NCBI RefSeq assembly: GCF_020400725.1
Contig: NZ_JAINVG010000024.1
Span: 30,013-94,012, forward strand
Length of the DNA stretch: 64,000 bases
DNA from: Streptomyces sp. NK15101
Lineage (GTDB): Bacteria; Actinomycetota; Actinomycetes; Streptomycetales; Streptomycetaceae
Direction of reading: 5' to 3'
Positions within the stretch are counted from its first letter, which is position 1. Every line of letters begins with the position of its first letter. Position numbers and translations under genes: made by a program. Below, one piece after another: positions 40,413 through 48,135 of this stretch. The notes beneath the pieces are model-generated. The model was not told the DNA's origin. It saw nothing but the letters and a program-made list of their open reading frames with translations, and did not search any database.

Positions 40413-41882
40413 TTGAGCAGCATCGAAACCCCGGCCGAACTACCCCGACCGCGGGTGGCGGCCGCACGGCCCGCCGCGCCCACGACCCTCACCTGGGTGA
40501 CGCTCGCCCTGATGACCACCTCGTCGGTGGCGAGCCTGCGGGCCGCACCCACGATGGCCGTCTACGGCCTGGCCTGCGTGTTCCTCTACCTCGTCCCGGC
40601 GATCGTGTTCCTGCTGCCGACCGCCCTGGTCTCCGCGGAACTGGCCTCCGGGTGGAGCGGCGGCGTCTACCGCTGGGTCGCCGAGGGGCTGTCCAAGCCG
40701 CTCGGATTCCTCGCGGTCTGGTGCCAGTTCGCGATGACGATCTTCTACTACCCGAGCCTGCTGGCCTTCGTCGCCTCGACCATCGCGTACGTCATCGACC
40801 CGTCCCTCGCCTCGAACGGCGTCTACACCGCGATCGTCATCATGGTCCTGTACTGGACCGGCGTCTGGGTCTCCTCGCGCGGCACCAAGGCCCTCGCGGG
40901 GCTGTCCAGTTGGGGCCTGATCATCGGCACGCTCGTGCCGGGCACGATCCTCGTCGTGCTCGGAATGGTCTTCCTCGGCCAGGGCAACCCCTCCGCCGCC
41001 CCGATGGACGGCAGCCACCTGCTGCCCCAGTGGACGGGCCTCGCGAGCCTGGTCCTGATCGTCAACAACTTCCTGTCGTACTCCGGCATGGAGATGAACG
41101 CGGTGCACGTCTCCTCGCTGAAGGACCCGGCGAAGGAGTACCCGAAGTCGATGTTCCTGGCGGTGGGCCTGGTCCTGCTGATCTTCATCCTGCCCGCGCT
41201 CGCGATCAGCTGGGTCGTCCCCGCCGACCAGCTCAGCCTGACCGCCGGCGTGATGCAGGCCTTCAACGCCTTCTTCGCCTACTTCGGCGTCGGCTGGATG
41301 ACCCCCATCGCCGCCGTCATGCTGGTCTCCGCCTCCCTCGGCGGCATGCTGACCTGGCTCGCCGGGCCGTCCAAGGGCCTCCTGGAGATCTCCCGCAGCG
41401 AGGGCTACCTGCCGCCGTTCCTGCAGAAGCTCAACAAGTTCGGCATCCAGCAGAACATCCTGGTCACCCAGGGCGTCGTGACCTCGCTCATCGCCCTCGG
41501 GTACGCGCTGATCCCGAACGTGTCGAGCGTCTACTGGATCTTCTCGACCATCACCACGCAGGTGTACCTGATCGTCTACCTGCTGATGTTCGCCGCCGCC
41601 GTGCGGCTCCGGAAGACCCGGCCCGACCATCCCCGCGGCTACCGGGCGCCCGCCCTCGGGCTGTTGTGCTCCGTCGGCCTGCTCGCCTCGCTCGCGGCCC
41701 TCGCCATCGGATTCGTCCCGCCCTCCCAGTTCGGCGGCAGCAGCGTCTGGTCGTACGTCCTCGTCGTCGGCGGCGGACTGGTCGTCCTCGGCCTGCTGAT
41801 CCCCTGGCTCTTCCTGAAGTTCCGCAAGCCGGACTGGCGCACCGCCGCCGCCGACGCCCCGAGCGAGGGAGACCGGGCATGA
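40413..41882 (+). CDS. APC-family amino-acid transporter (glutamate/GABA antiporter-like)
   Basis: About 489 residues from a TTG at 40413 with GGAGG five bases upstream; a GTG at 40386 is an alternative. Twelve hydrophobic segments follow the APC fold. They start with TTLTWVTLALMTTSSVASLR, have the helix-1 unwinding region, and a long loop with YSGMEMNAVHVSSLKDPAKE typical of the GadC/AGT group. It probably exchanges glutamate for GABA or a related pair across the plasma membrane. The next gene overlaps its stop (ATGA). With glutamate decarboxylase nearby it may form a dispersed acid-resistance system. Confidence 0.88.
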   Translation: MSSIETPAELPRPRVAAARPAAPTTLTWVTLALMTTSSVASLRAAPTMAVYGLACVFLYLVPAIVFLLPTALVSAELASGWSGGVYRWVAEGLSKPLGFLAVWCQFAMTIFYYPSLLAFVASTIAYVIDPSLASNGVYTAIVIMVLYWTGVWVSSRGTKALAGLSSWGLIIGTLVPGTILVVLGMVFLGQGNPSAAPMDGSHLLPQWTGLASLVLIVNNFLSYSGMEMNAVHVSSLKDPAKEYPKSMFLAVGLVLLIFILPALAISWVVPADQLSLTAGVMQAFNAFFAYFGVGWMTPIAAVMLVSASLGGMLTWLAGPSKGLLEISRSEGYLPPFLQKLNKFGIQQNILVTQGVVTSLIALGYALIPNVSSVYWIFSTITTQVYLIVYLLMFAAAVRLRKTRPDHPRGYRAPALGLLCSVGLLASLAALAIGFVPPSQFGGSSVWSYVLVVGGGLVVLGLLIPWLFLKFRKPDWRTAAADAPSEGDRA

Positions 41883-42316
41883 GTCCCACCCGCTTCGCCT
41901 CAGAGCACAAGTGGATCTACTGGGGCGCGATCGTGATCCTCGTCGGCCTCGTCGTCACCGGCATCGTCCGCTACGAGAGCGTGAGGACGGGCAACGAGAC
42001 GCTCTCCAAGGCCAACCGGCTCCAGGAGGAGCTGGTGAGGGCCGGATACCCCTCCCCCGACACCGACACCGTCGAGCGGCTGCTCGGCACCGACGGCGGG
42101 CAGGTCTGCGAGGAGCCGGGCAACACCCTCAAGAGGGCACTGTGGAAGATCCAGCAGGCCAACGGCGCCGCGGGGCCCGGCATGCGGCCCGTCATCTCCG
42201 ACACCAAGGCCGTCGAGGCCGAGCGGATCGTCCTCCAGGTCTACTGCCCGGACAAGGTCGCCGAACTCGACGACGAGGTGAAGGACCTGGAGACCGACGA
42301 CACCGTCCGCCGGTGA
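41879..42316 (+). CDS. Single-pass membrane/exported protein of the transporter operon (145 aa)
   Basis: A 145-residue protein whose ATG overlaps the transporter stop. A short basic start (MSPTRFASEHKW) precedes one membrane helix (IYWGAIVILVGLVVTGIV). The remainder is an extracytoplasmic helical domain with two cysteines (QVCEEPGN, VYCPDKV) that may form a disulfide, and an acidic C-terminus. No family recognised. Because it is translated between a transporter and a ThrE-like exporter with 4-base overlaps on both sides, it may be an accessory subunit of one of them. Confidence 0.72.
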   Translation: MSPTRFASEHKWIYWGAIVILVGLVVTGIVRYESVRTGNETLSKANRLQEELVRAGYPSPDTDTVERLLGTDGGQVCEEPGNTLKRALWKIQQANGAAGPGMRPVISDTKAVEAERIVLQVYCPDKVAELDDEVKDLETDDTVRR

Positions 42317-43554
42317 GACACGGACTCCAGGAGTCCGAGCTCGACGCCCTCCACGACTTCCTGCGCGAACTGACCCGTTTCATGATGACGTTCAGCGGGG
42401 AGGGCGCGGAAGGCGTCGCCCGGGGCGTCCGGAGCGTCGCCCGGTCCTACGGCGCGCGGGCCGAGACTGTGCTCGTCGCCGACGGCGCCGTGCTCTCCGT
42501 GACCGCCGGGGACCGCACCCTCACCTCGACCGTCACCGCCGCCCCCGACGTCGCCCGGCTCGACCGGGCGGTCGCCCTCAAGGAGTTCGTCGAGCGCGTA
42601 CGGGACACCCGGCCGGCCCTGCCCGAGGCCGCGGCCGGCCTGCGGCGGGTCGAGACCCTGCCGGCCACGGTGCCGCGCTGGGGCCGCGGGGCGGGCATCG
42701 TGCTGTTCTCCGTCGGATTCGCGCCGGCCGTCCAGCCGACCTGGTACGAGATCGGCACCACCGCCCTCCTCGCCGCCCTGGTCGCCACACCGACCGTCCT
42801 GTCGGACCGGCGGCCGCGCCTCGCCCGCGTCCTGCCGCTGCTCGCCGCCGTCCTGGTCTCCCTCGTGACCCTGGGCCTGCTCCGGCCGGGCCACGACCAC
42901 GGCGGCCCGGTGCTGATCATGCTTCCGGCGCTGTTCTTCTTCGTTCCCGGCGACCTGTTCAGCGCGGCCACCGCCGAGCTCGCCGCAGGCTTCCTGACGA
43001 CCGGCGCCGTCCGCCTCGTCTACGCCCTCGTCCTGCTCCTCCAGCTGTACGTGGGCGTGCTCATCGGCGTGGCCGTCACCGGCACGCCGACCGGGGCGCT
43101 CTTCGACACCGCGCAGGACGCCGATCTGTCCCGGTGGGTGCTCGTCGCGAGCTGGGCCGTCTTCACGGTGGGCATGGTCCTCGCCTTCGGGGTGCCGTGG
43201 CGGGCCGCGGGCTGGGTGACCGCCCTGGTCTACCTGTCGCTCGGCGCGCAGGCGGCGGGCACCGCCCTGATCGGGGAGGTCGCCGGCACCTTCGTCGCCG
43301 CCATGGCCCTCGCCGTCGCCGCGGACCTGCTGTCCCGGCCGGCCGGACGCCCGCCCCGGCTCGTCCTCTTCCTGGGCGGCTTCTTCACCCTCACCGTCGG
43401 CTCGCTGGGCCTGCGGGCGTTCACCTCCCTGGCCGGCGGTCACGTCCTGCACGGTTTCCGCGACCTGATGGACTTCGTCACGATCGTCACGACGATCGCG
43501 GTCGGGCTCCTCGCGGGCGCGGCGCTCGTACCGGCGCGGGGCGAGCGGGACTGA
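42313..43554 (+). CDS. ThrE-family threonine/serine exporter-like protein
   Basis: A 413-residue membrane protein from a GTG overlapping the previous stop. The N-terminal cytoplasmic domain (about 1-120: ELDALHDFLRELTRFMMTFS, YGARAETVLVADGAVLSV) is the hydrolase-like ThrE domain. It is followed by about ten membrane helices, including the second half-domain GALFDTAQDADLSRWVLVAS. Corynebacterium ThrE exports threonine and serine using the proton gradient. In this operon the exported substrate could be an amino acid linked to the upstream APC carrier. Confidence 0.88.
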   Translation: MRHGLQESELDALHDFLRELTRFMMTFSGEGAEGVARGVRSVARSYGARAETVLVADGAVLSVTAGDRTLTSTVTAAPDVARLDRAVALKEFVERVRDTRPALPEAAAGLRRVETLPATVPRWGRGAGIVLFSVGFAPAVQPTWYEIGTTALLAALVATPTVLSDRRPRLARVLPLLAAVLVSLVTLGLLRPGHDHGGPVLIMLPALFFFVPGDLFSAATAELAAGFLTTGAVRLVYALVLLLQLYVGVLIGVAVTGTPTGALFDTAQDADLSRWVLVASWAVFTVGMVLAFGVPWRAAGWVTALVYLSLGAQAAGTALIGEVAGTFVAAMALAVAADLLSRPAGRPPRLVLFLGGFFTLTVGSLGLRAFTSLAGGHVLHGFRDLMDFVTIVTTIAVGLLAGAALVPARGERD

Positions 43555-43644
43555 GCGGGACCGAGCGGGACCGAGCGGCGCTCCCCTAGGGTCCTCCGCC
43601 GGAAAGGCCGTCATCGCGCGGGGCCGGTCCGCGATCATGCAGTC

Positions 43645-44604
43645 ATGAAGCTGCGTTGCGCCGTACTCGACGACTACCAGGGCGTCGCCCTCTCCTCAGC
43701 CGACTGGAGCCCGCTCGCGGACCGCGTGGACGTCCGCGTGCTGCGCGAGCACCTCACCGACCGGGACGCGCTCGTCGCCGCCGTCGAGGACTGCGAGATC
43801 CTCGTGGTCATGCGCGAGCGGACCCCGGTCGACGCCGGACTCCTCGCCCGCCTCCCCCGGCTGCGGCTCCTGATCACCTCCGGGATGCGCAACGCCTCGA
43901 TCGACCTCGCGGCCTGCCGGGCGCGGGGCGTCACCGTCTGCGGCACCGCCAGCAGTCCGGAGCCGCCCACCGAGCTGACCTGGGCGCTCCTCCTGGGCCT
44001 CGCCCGGCACGTGCCGGCGGAGGCGCGGGCCCTGCGGGAGGGCGGGCCGTGGCAGTCGACCGTCGGCGCCGACCTCGCCGGCCGGACGCTCGGCCTCGTC
44101 GGGCTCGGCAAGATCGGCTCCCGGGTGGCCCGGATCGGTCTCGCCTTCGGCATGGACGTGACCGCCTGGAGCCCGAACCTGACGGAGGAGCGGGCCGCCG
44201 AGCACGGCGTGCGGCTCGCGAAGGACAAGCGGGACCTGCTCGCGGGCAGCGACTTCGTCTCGCTGCACATGGTGCTGTCCGACCGCACCCGGGGCCTGGT
44301 CGGGGAGCCGGAGCTGCGGGCGATGCGCCCGTCCGCGTACCTCGTCAACACCTCCCGCGCGGGTCTCGTCGACGGCGGGGCGCTGCTGCGGGCACTGCGC
44401 GAGGGCTGGATCGCGGGGGCGGGCCTCGATGTGTACGAGACGGAGCCGCTGCCCGCCGACGACCCGCTGCGGACGCTGCCGAACGTCCTGGCCCTCCCCC
44501 ATCTGGGCTATGTGACGGAGGGGAACTACGGGCGCTACTTCGGCCAGGCGGTCGAGGACGTCGAGGCCTTCCTGGCGGGGACGCCGGTCCGCGAGCTGTC
44601 CTGA
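43645..44604 (+). CDS. D-2-hydroxyacid dehydrogenase
   Basis: A 319-residue NAD-dependent dehydrogenase of the SerA/formate dehydrogenase-like superfamily. The Rossmann motif LGLVGLGKIGSRVARIGLAF is near 150-169, the arginine is in LVNTSRAGLVD, the catalytic Glu in DVYETEPLP, and the His in LALPHLGYVT. Length and order of residues are complete. It reduces 2-keto acids or oxidises D-2-hydroxyacids; the exact substrate is unknown. Monocistronic, convergent with the GntR/DUF1648 pair. Confidence 0.93.
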   Translation: MKLRCAVLDDYQGVALSSADWSPLADRVDVRVLREHLTDRDALVAAVEDCEILVVMRERTPVDAGLLARLPRLRLLITSGMRNASIDLAACRARGVTVCGTASSPEPPTELTWALLLGLARHVPAEARALREGGPWQSTVGADLAGRTLGLVGLGKIGSRVARIGLAFGMDVTAWSPNLTEERAAEHGVRLAKDKRDLLAGSDFVSLHMVLSDRTRGLVGEPELRAMRPSAYLVNTSRAGLVDGGALLRALREGWIAGAGLDVYETEPLPADDPLRTLPNVLALPHLGYVTEGNYGRYFGQAVEDVEAFLAGTPVRELS

Positions 44605-44619
44605 TCCGAAGGACAGACC

Positions 44620-44976
44620 CTAGCCGAGGCTCGCCCGTGCCAGCTCCACGAACTCCTCGTCCGTGAGGCCAAGTTCGCGGGCCTCGGCCGCGGCCTCGCG
44701 GAGCCGGGAGACGAGGCGGGCGCGGTCGGGCGCGGTGGCGCCGGGGACGATCAGGGCGCCCCGGCCACGGCGGAGTTCGATCAGGCCCTCCTCACGGAGC
44801 CGCTGGTAGCCGCGGAGGACGGTGTGGACGTTGACGCCGAGGGAGTCGGCGAGCTCCCGGGCGGCCGGGAGGCGCTCGCCGGGGGCGGCGGAGCCGTCGG
44901 CGAGGGCGCCCCGGACACAGGCGGCGATCTGGTCGCCGAGGGGCACGGCGGAGGCCGGGTCGACACGGAAGAGCAC
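44620..44976 (-). CDS. GntR (YtrA-type) regulator
   Basis: A 118-residue regulator with the winged helix (VPLGDQIAACVRGALADGSA, GERLPAARELADSLGVNVHT, LIELRRGRGALIV) and a ~45-residue helical dimerisation tail, the YtrA subgroup plan. It begins two bases after the stop of the DUF1648 membrane gene, so both are translated from one transcript. YtrA-type repressors usually control the membrane proteins encoded with them. Confidence 0.92.
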   Translation of the reverse strand: MLFRVDPASAVPLGDQIAACVRGALADGSAAPGERLPAARELADSLGVNVHTVLRGYQRLREEGLIELRRGRGALIVPGATAPDRARLVSRLREAAAEARELGLTDEEFVELARASLG

Positions 44977-44978
44977 GG

Positions 44979-45938
44979 TCAGACCTTCCCATGCCGCTCG
45001 GCGAGCGTGTTGAGAAGGGCGGCGGCGGTCCCCGCGTCGGGCACGGTGACCGCGAACTCCCGGCCCCCGGACCGCCGTACGACGAGGGCCTCGCCGCTCC
45101 GGACGATCACGCCCGTGCGGTGGGCCCTGACCCGGTACCCCCAGCCGCCGAACTCGGCGAGGACGGCCGCCGCGTCGAGGTCCCGGACGCTCGCGCCCGT
45201 GACGTCGTCGAGCGGGATCCTGGTGCGGGGCCGGGAGGCCAGCGCGGAGCGCACGGTGACGCCGCGCCGGTCGACGGTGACCCTGACCCGGGCGAGGGCG
45301 AGCCCCGGGAGGCCGATGACGAGGCCGAGGAGGCCGAGGAGGGCGGCCGGCCAGGGCGCGAGGAGCAGGACGACCGGGGTGGCGGCGAGGGCGAGCACCG
45401 CGAGGGCGGTGAGCGGCCGGGAGGCGGTGGCGCGGGTCCAGCCGGCGACCTCGCTCGCGCCGAGCGGGAGGCGGGGGGCGTCGGGCAGGCCGGGGTCCGC
45501 TGCCGGTTCGTCGCGGGGGACGAACCGGGTCAGGCCCCGTCCCGCGAGGCCGAGGAGGGCGGCGGCCGCCGCCGCGAACAGGAGGCCGGCGAGGGGGAAC
45601 TCGACCCGTGCCGGGTCGGTGGCGTCCAGGTTGTCCCGTACGAGGAGGACGAACAGGGCGCCGGTGAAGCCGGCGGTCGCCCAGGCGCCCCAGAGGGAGC
45701 CGCGGCGGACCAGGAGGGTCCAGCCGGCGCCGAGCGCGAGGAGCAGGCCGGTGCTGACGGCGGTGAAGGGGGTGCGGCCGGTGAAGCCGTCGGCGTGGCC
45801 GCCGTCGGGTCCGAAGTGGGTGGCGAGGGTGTCGGGCAGCCGGTCGTACCGGAGGGCGAGGAGCCCCAGGTGGACGGCGACGGCGAGCACGAAGGGGAGC
45901 GCGGCGAGCACGCGGAGACGGGGTGTGGCACGGTTCAT
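44979..45938 (-). CDS. DUF1648-domain membrane protein
   Basis: A 319-residue membrane protein from the ATG at 45938. The N-terminal DUF1648 region has VLAVAVHLGLLALRYDRLPD and TLATHFGPDGGHADGFTGRT, as in SdpI-like immunity/membrane proteins. Four further helices follow (GLLLALGAGWTLLV; WATAGFTGALFVLLV; LAGLLFAAAAAALLGLAG; LTALAVLALAATPVVLLLAP). The C-terminal ~100 residues form a soluble PH-like beta domain (VTVDRRGVTVRSALASRPRT). Probably controlled by the co-encoded GntR protein. Confidence 0.88.
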   Translation of the reverse strand: MNRATPRLRVLAALPFVLAVAVHLGLLALRYDRLPDTLATHFGPDGGHADGFTGRTPFTAVSTGLLLALGAGWTLLVRRGSLWGAWATAGFTGALFVLLVRDNLDATDPARVEFPLAGLLFAAAAAALLGLAGRGLTRFVPRDEPAADPGLPDAPRLPLGASEVAGWTRATASRPLTALAVLALAATPVVLLLAPWPAALLGLLGLVIGLPGLALARVRVTVDRRGVTVRSALASRPRTRIPLDDVTGASVRDLDAAAVLAEFGGWGYRVRAHRTGVIVRSGEALVVRRSGGREFAVTVPDAGTAAALLNTLAERHGKV

Positions 45939-45966
45939 GAGACCTCCCTTGTTCGCATCAACATAG

Positions 45967-45977
45967 AACAAGTTGTT
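45967..45977 (-). promoter_or_regulatory. Palindrome upstream of the DUF1648/GntR operon
   Basis: AACAA-G-TTGTT (45967-45977), with a nearby related word AGAACAA (45990-45996), lies 29 bases before the DUF1648 start in an A/T-rich pocket. It suits a YtrA-type operator controlling the operon. Confidence 0.55.
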
Positions 45978-46150
45978 TGCACCCCGCTAGAACAATGCAA
46001 GTTTTTGCCGAGATGCGGGCGATCCGCGACGCGGTCGCCACCCGGGCCGGGCGCCGAAACCGGGCCCGGGGAACGTCCACGCGGCAACGGCGGTGGAGGC
46101 GGCCGCGGCGAAGAGGCAGCCGCGTCCTTCGCGAGGAGGCAGCCGCGGCC

Positions 46151-47020
46151 TCAGCCGTCGGCCAGGGCGGCGCGCAGGGCCTCGGCGAACTCCGCCGGGG
46201 CGCCGTGCTGGCCGAACTCGCCGCCCAGGAAGCCTCCGTGGTGGCTCGGGAAGACCGCGAGCGGGGTGCCGAGCCCCTCGGCGACGGCGAGGGCGGCGCG
46301 CGCGGCGAACGTGGCCTCGGACTCCTTCCCGGCGGCGACGACGATCCGGGTCGGCGCGGCGCGCAGGGCGGTGAAGTCGGGGCGGTAGGAGGTGCAGCCG
46401 CGCATGTTCTGCCCGAGCAGCGGGTCGCCGCGCGAGCCGTCGTCCTCGGCCGGCAGGCCGAACGCGGCCGGGTCGGGGGCGGGCTCCTCGGCCCAGTCCG
46501 CCGGGAACTCGCCCTGTCGGCCGGTCAGCACGAGGAACTTGGCCATCGCGGGCCCCCAGCCCTCCCGCAGGTACGTGGCGTGGACGTCGGCGCAGACCCC
46601 GAGGGCCGCCTCCCGGTCCGGGACGACCTGGGCGGTCGGCGGCTCGTGCGCGACGAGGGTGTGCACCAGGTCGCCGCGGCGGGCCACCAGGGCGAGGGCG
46701 TTGACGGCGCCGCCGCTGCTGGCGAAGACGTCCACGGGGCCGGCGCCGAGCGCCTCGATCAGCCGGGCCAGGTCGTCGGCGTGCTCCTCGGGGAGCGTCT
46801 CCGCCGCGCCGTCGGTGCGCTCGCTGCGGCCCACTCCGCGCGGGTCGTACGTCACGACGGTCCGGTCGGCGAAGCGGGAGGCGAGCGTGGTGAAGCCGCT
46901 CGCGTCCATGGGAGAGCCGATCAGCAGCAGGGGGCGTCCGTCGGGCCCGGTGCCGGGGCGTACGTCGTAGCGCAGGGTCGCGCCGACGGTCTCCAGGGTG
47001 CGGGTGTCGGTCTCGGCCAT
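46151..47020 (-). CDS. Alpha/beta hydrolase
   Basis: A 289-residue alpha/beta hydrolase from the ATG at 47020. It shows the oxyanion-side strand PLLLIGSPMDASGF, TVVTYDPRGVGRSER, the nucleophile elbow VFASSGGAVNAL (Ser in A-S-S-G-G), and a late His in FPSHHGGFLGG. This is the layout of small esterases/epoxide-hydrolase-like enzymes. It is downstream of, and in the same direction as, a MarR regulator gene, so probably controlled by it. Substrate unknown. Confidence 0.9.
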   Translation of the reverse strand: MAETDTRTLETVGATLRYDVRPGTGPDGRPLLLIGSPMDASGFTTLASRFADRTVVTYDPRGVGRSERTDGAAETLPEEHADDLARLIEALGAGPVDVFASSGGAVNALALVARRGDLVHTLVAHEPPTAQVVPDREAALGVCADVHATYLREGWGPAMAKFLVLTGRQGEFPADWAEEPAPDPAAFGLPAEDDGSRGDPLLGQNMRGCTSYRPDFTALRAAPTRIVVAAGKESEATFAARAALAVAEGLGTPLAVFPSHHGGFLGGEFGQHGAPAEFAEALRAALADG

Positions 47021-47121
47021 GGTTCTCCTCCGGGGTGGAACGGTCACGGGGTGGACCTTCCGCGTCCCCGGAAGTCATCGCCGTGGACGACCCCTCTTCC
47101 GCTCTTCTTCCCTCCTGGCGA

Positions 47122-47571
47122 CTACTCGCCGCATTCGTGGACGGCCGGGTCCACGACGACGCGGTCCAACAGACCGCGCAGGAGGGTCTGTTCCGCCTCG
47201 GTGAGATCGCCGAAGAGCTCCCGCTCGGCCTCGCGCACGGCTTCGTCGATGCGCTCGAGGGCGGCGGTGCCGGCCGGGGTGATCTCGACGATGTGACGAC
47301 GCCGGTCGGCCGGGTCGCGGCGGCGCTCGGCGAGCCCTTCCGACTCCAACTCGTTGAGGATCGCGACCAGTTGGCTGGGGTCGAGCTCCATCGCGACGGC
47401 GAGTTCGCGCTGGCTCGTGGCCCCGGGGGCGAGCTGCATCAGCGTCATGGCGTTGCGCGGGTGCAGCCCGGCGACGCCCAGGGCGGCGCGGATGCGCGCG
47501 CCGGTGAGCTCCCCCCGGAAGGAGAGGAGGAAGCCGAGGCGATCGGTCGGGAGAGCTGCCATGCCATCCAC
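47122..47571 (-). CDS. MarR-family regulator
   Basis: A 149-residue regulator (or from the ATG at 47562). The winged helix-turn-helix has TSQRELAVAMELDPSQLVAI, NELESEGLAERRRDPADRRR and the wing HIVEITPAGT, flanked by helices for dimerisation. Divergent from the DoxX-like gene, with a perfect palindrome between them, so it likely represses both its own operon (with the hydrolase) and the DoxX gene. Inducers of MarR proteins are typically small aromatics or oxidants. Confidence 0.93.
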   Translation of the reverse strand: MDGMAALPTDRLGFLLSFRGELTGARIRAALGVAGLHPRNAMTLMQLAPGATSQRELAVAMELDPSQLVAILNELESEGLAERRRDPADRRRHIVEITPAGTAALERIDEAVREAERELFGDLTEAEQTLLRGLLDRVVVDPAVHECGE

Positions 47572-47582
47572 CGTAACAACAA

Positions 47583-47592
47583 CACAATTGTG
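47583..47592. promoter_or_regulatory. MarR operator candidate
   Basis: A perfect palindrome CACAATTGTG (47583-47592) preceded by AACAACA and followed at 47612 by TTGTTA, within the 83-base gap between the divergent MarR and DoxX-like genes. The motif CAATTG is typical of MarR/DUF24 sites. Confidence 0.7.
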
Positions 47593-47654
47593 GAGCGGGA
47601 TAAATCATTGTTACGCTTCAACGGTTTTCGTCCCCATACCGTTGGAGCCCTTCC

Positions 47655-48002
47655 ATGTTCATCGCCTACGTCGTCGTGGCGGGCCTGCTCGCCCTCGCGT
47701 CCGCCGCCTCCGCCTTCCTGACCTTCGCCAAGAACCCGCAGGTCGTCGGCAGCATGACCAAGGTGGGCGTCCCGGAGGGCGCGCTGCCGTGGCTCGCGAC
47801 CGCGAAGGCGGCGGGCGCGGCCGGCCTGCTCGCGGGGCTCTTCGTCCCGCCGCTCGGCGAGGCCGCCGCGGCGGGCCTGGTGCTCTACTTCGCCGGCGCC
47901 GTCATCTCCCACCTGCGCGTGAAGGACTTCGAGCTGGCGCCGGCGGCGGTCCTCGCCCTGGTCTCGACGGCGGCCCTGGTCCTGCGCATAGCCTCCGCCT
48001 GA
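47655..48002 (+). CDS. DoxX-like membrane protein
   Basis: A 115-residue protein with four membrane helices: FIAYVVVAGLLALASAASAF, LATAKAAGAAGLLAGLFVPP, GEAAAAGLVLYFAGAVISHL and PAAVLALVSTAALVLRIA, with a KNPQVVGSMTKVGVPE loop. This is the small DoxX_2 type, distantly related to a thiosulfate:quinone oxidoreductase subunit. Divergent from MarR, so probably induced together with the hydrolase by a stress compound. Confidence 0.88.
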   Translation: MFIAYVVVAGLLALASAASAFLTFAKNPQVVGSMTKVGVPEGALPWLATAKAAGAAGLLAGLFVPPLGEAAAAGLVLYFAGAVISHLRVKDFELAPAAVLALVSTAALVLRIASA

Positions 48003-48032
48003 CCGTCCCCCGCCGACCCGCCACCTCCCGTC

Positions 48033-48103
48033 AAGACGAGACGTATCGTCTTGTCAGGCCTCCCGGCATGCCGTACCGTCATCCAGACGAGACGCCGCGT
48101 CTC
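48033..48103 (+). promoter_or_regulatory. Two palindromes upstream of the ABC-F gene
   Basis: CAAGACGA-GACGTA-TCGTCTTG (48033-48054) is a perfect 8-bp-arm inverted repeat with an internal second AGACG word. GAGACG-CCG-CGTCTC (48089-48103) is a second inverted repeat sharing the AGACGAGACG sequence. The shape is that of TetR-type operators, but no regulator gene is adjacent. The second repeat could alternatively be a leader hairpin of an inducible antibiotic-resistance gene. Confidence 0.65.
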
Positions 48104-48135
48104 GCGCCCGTGTCCCCGACGGCAGGAGGTCGCCC

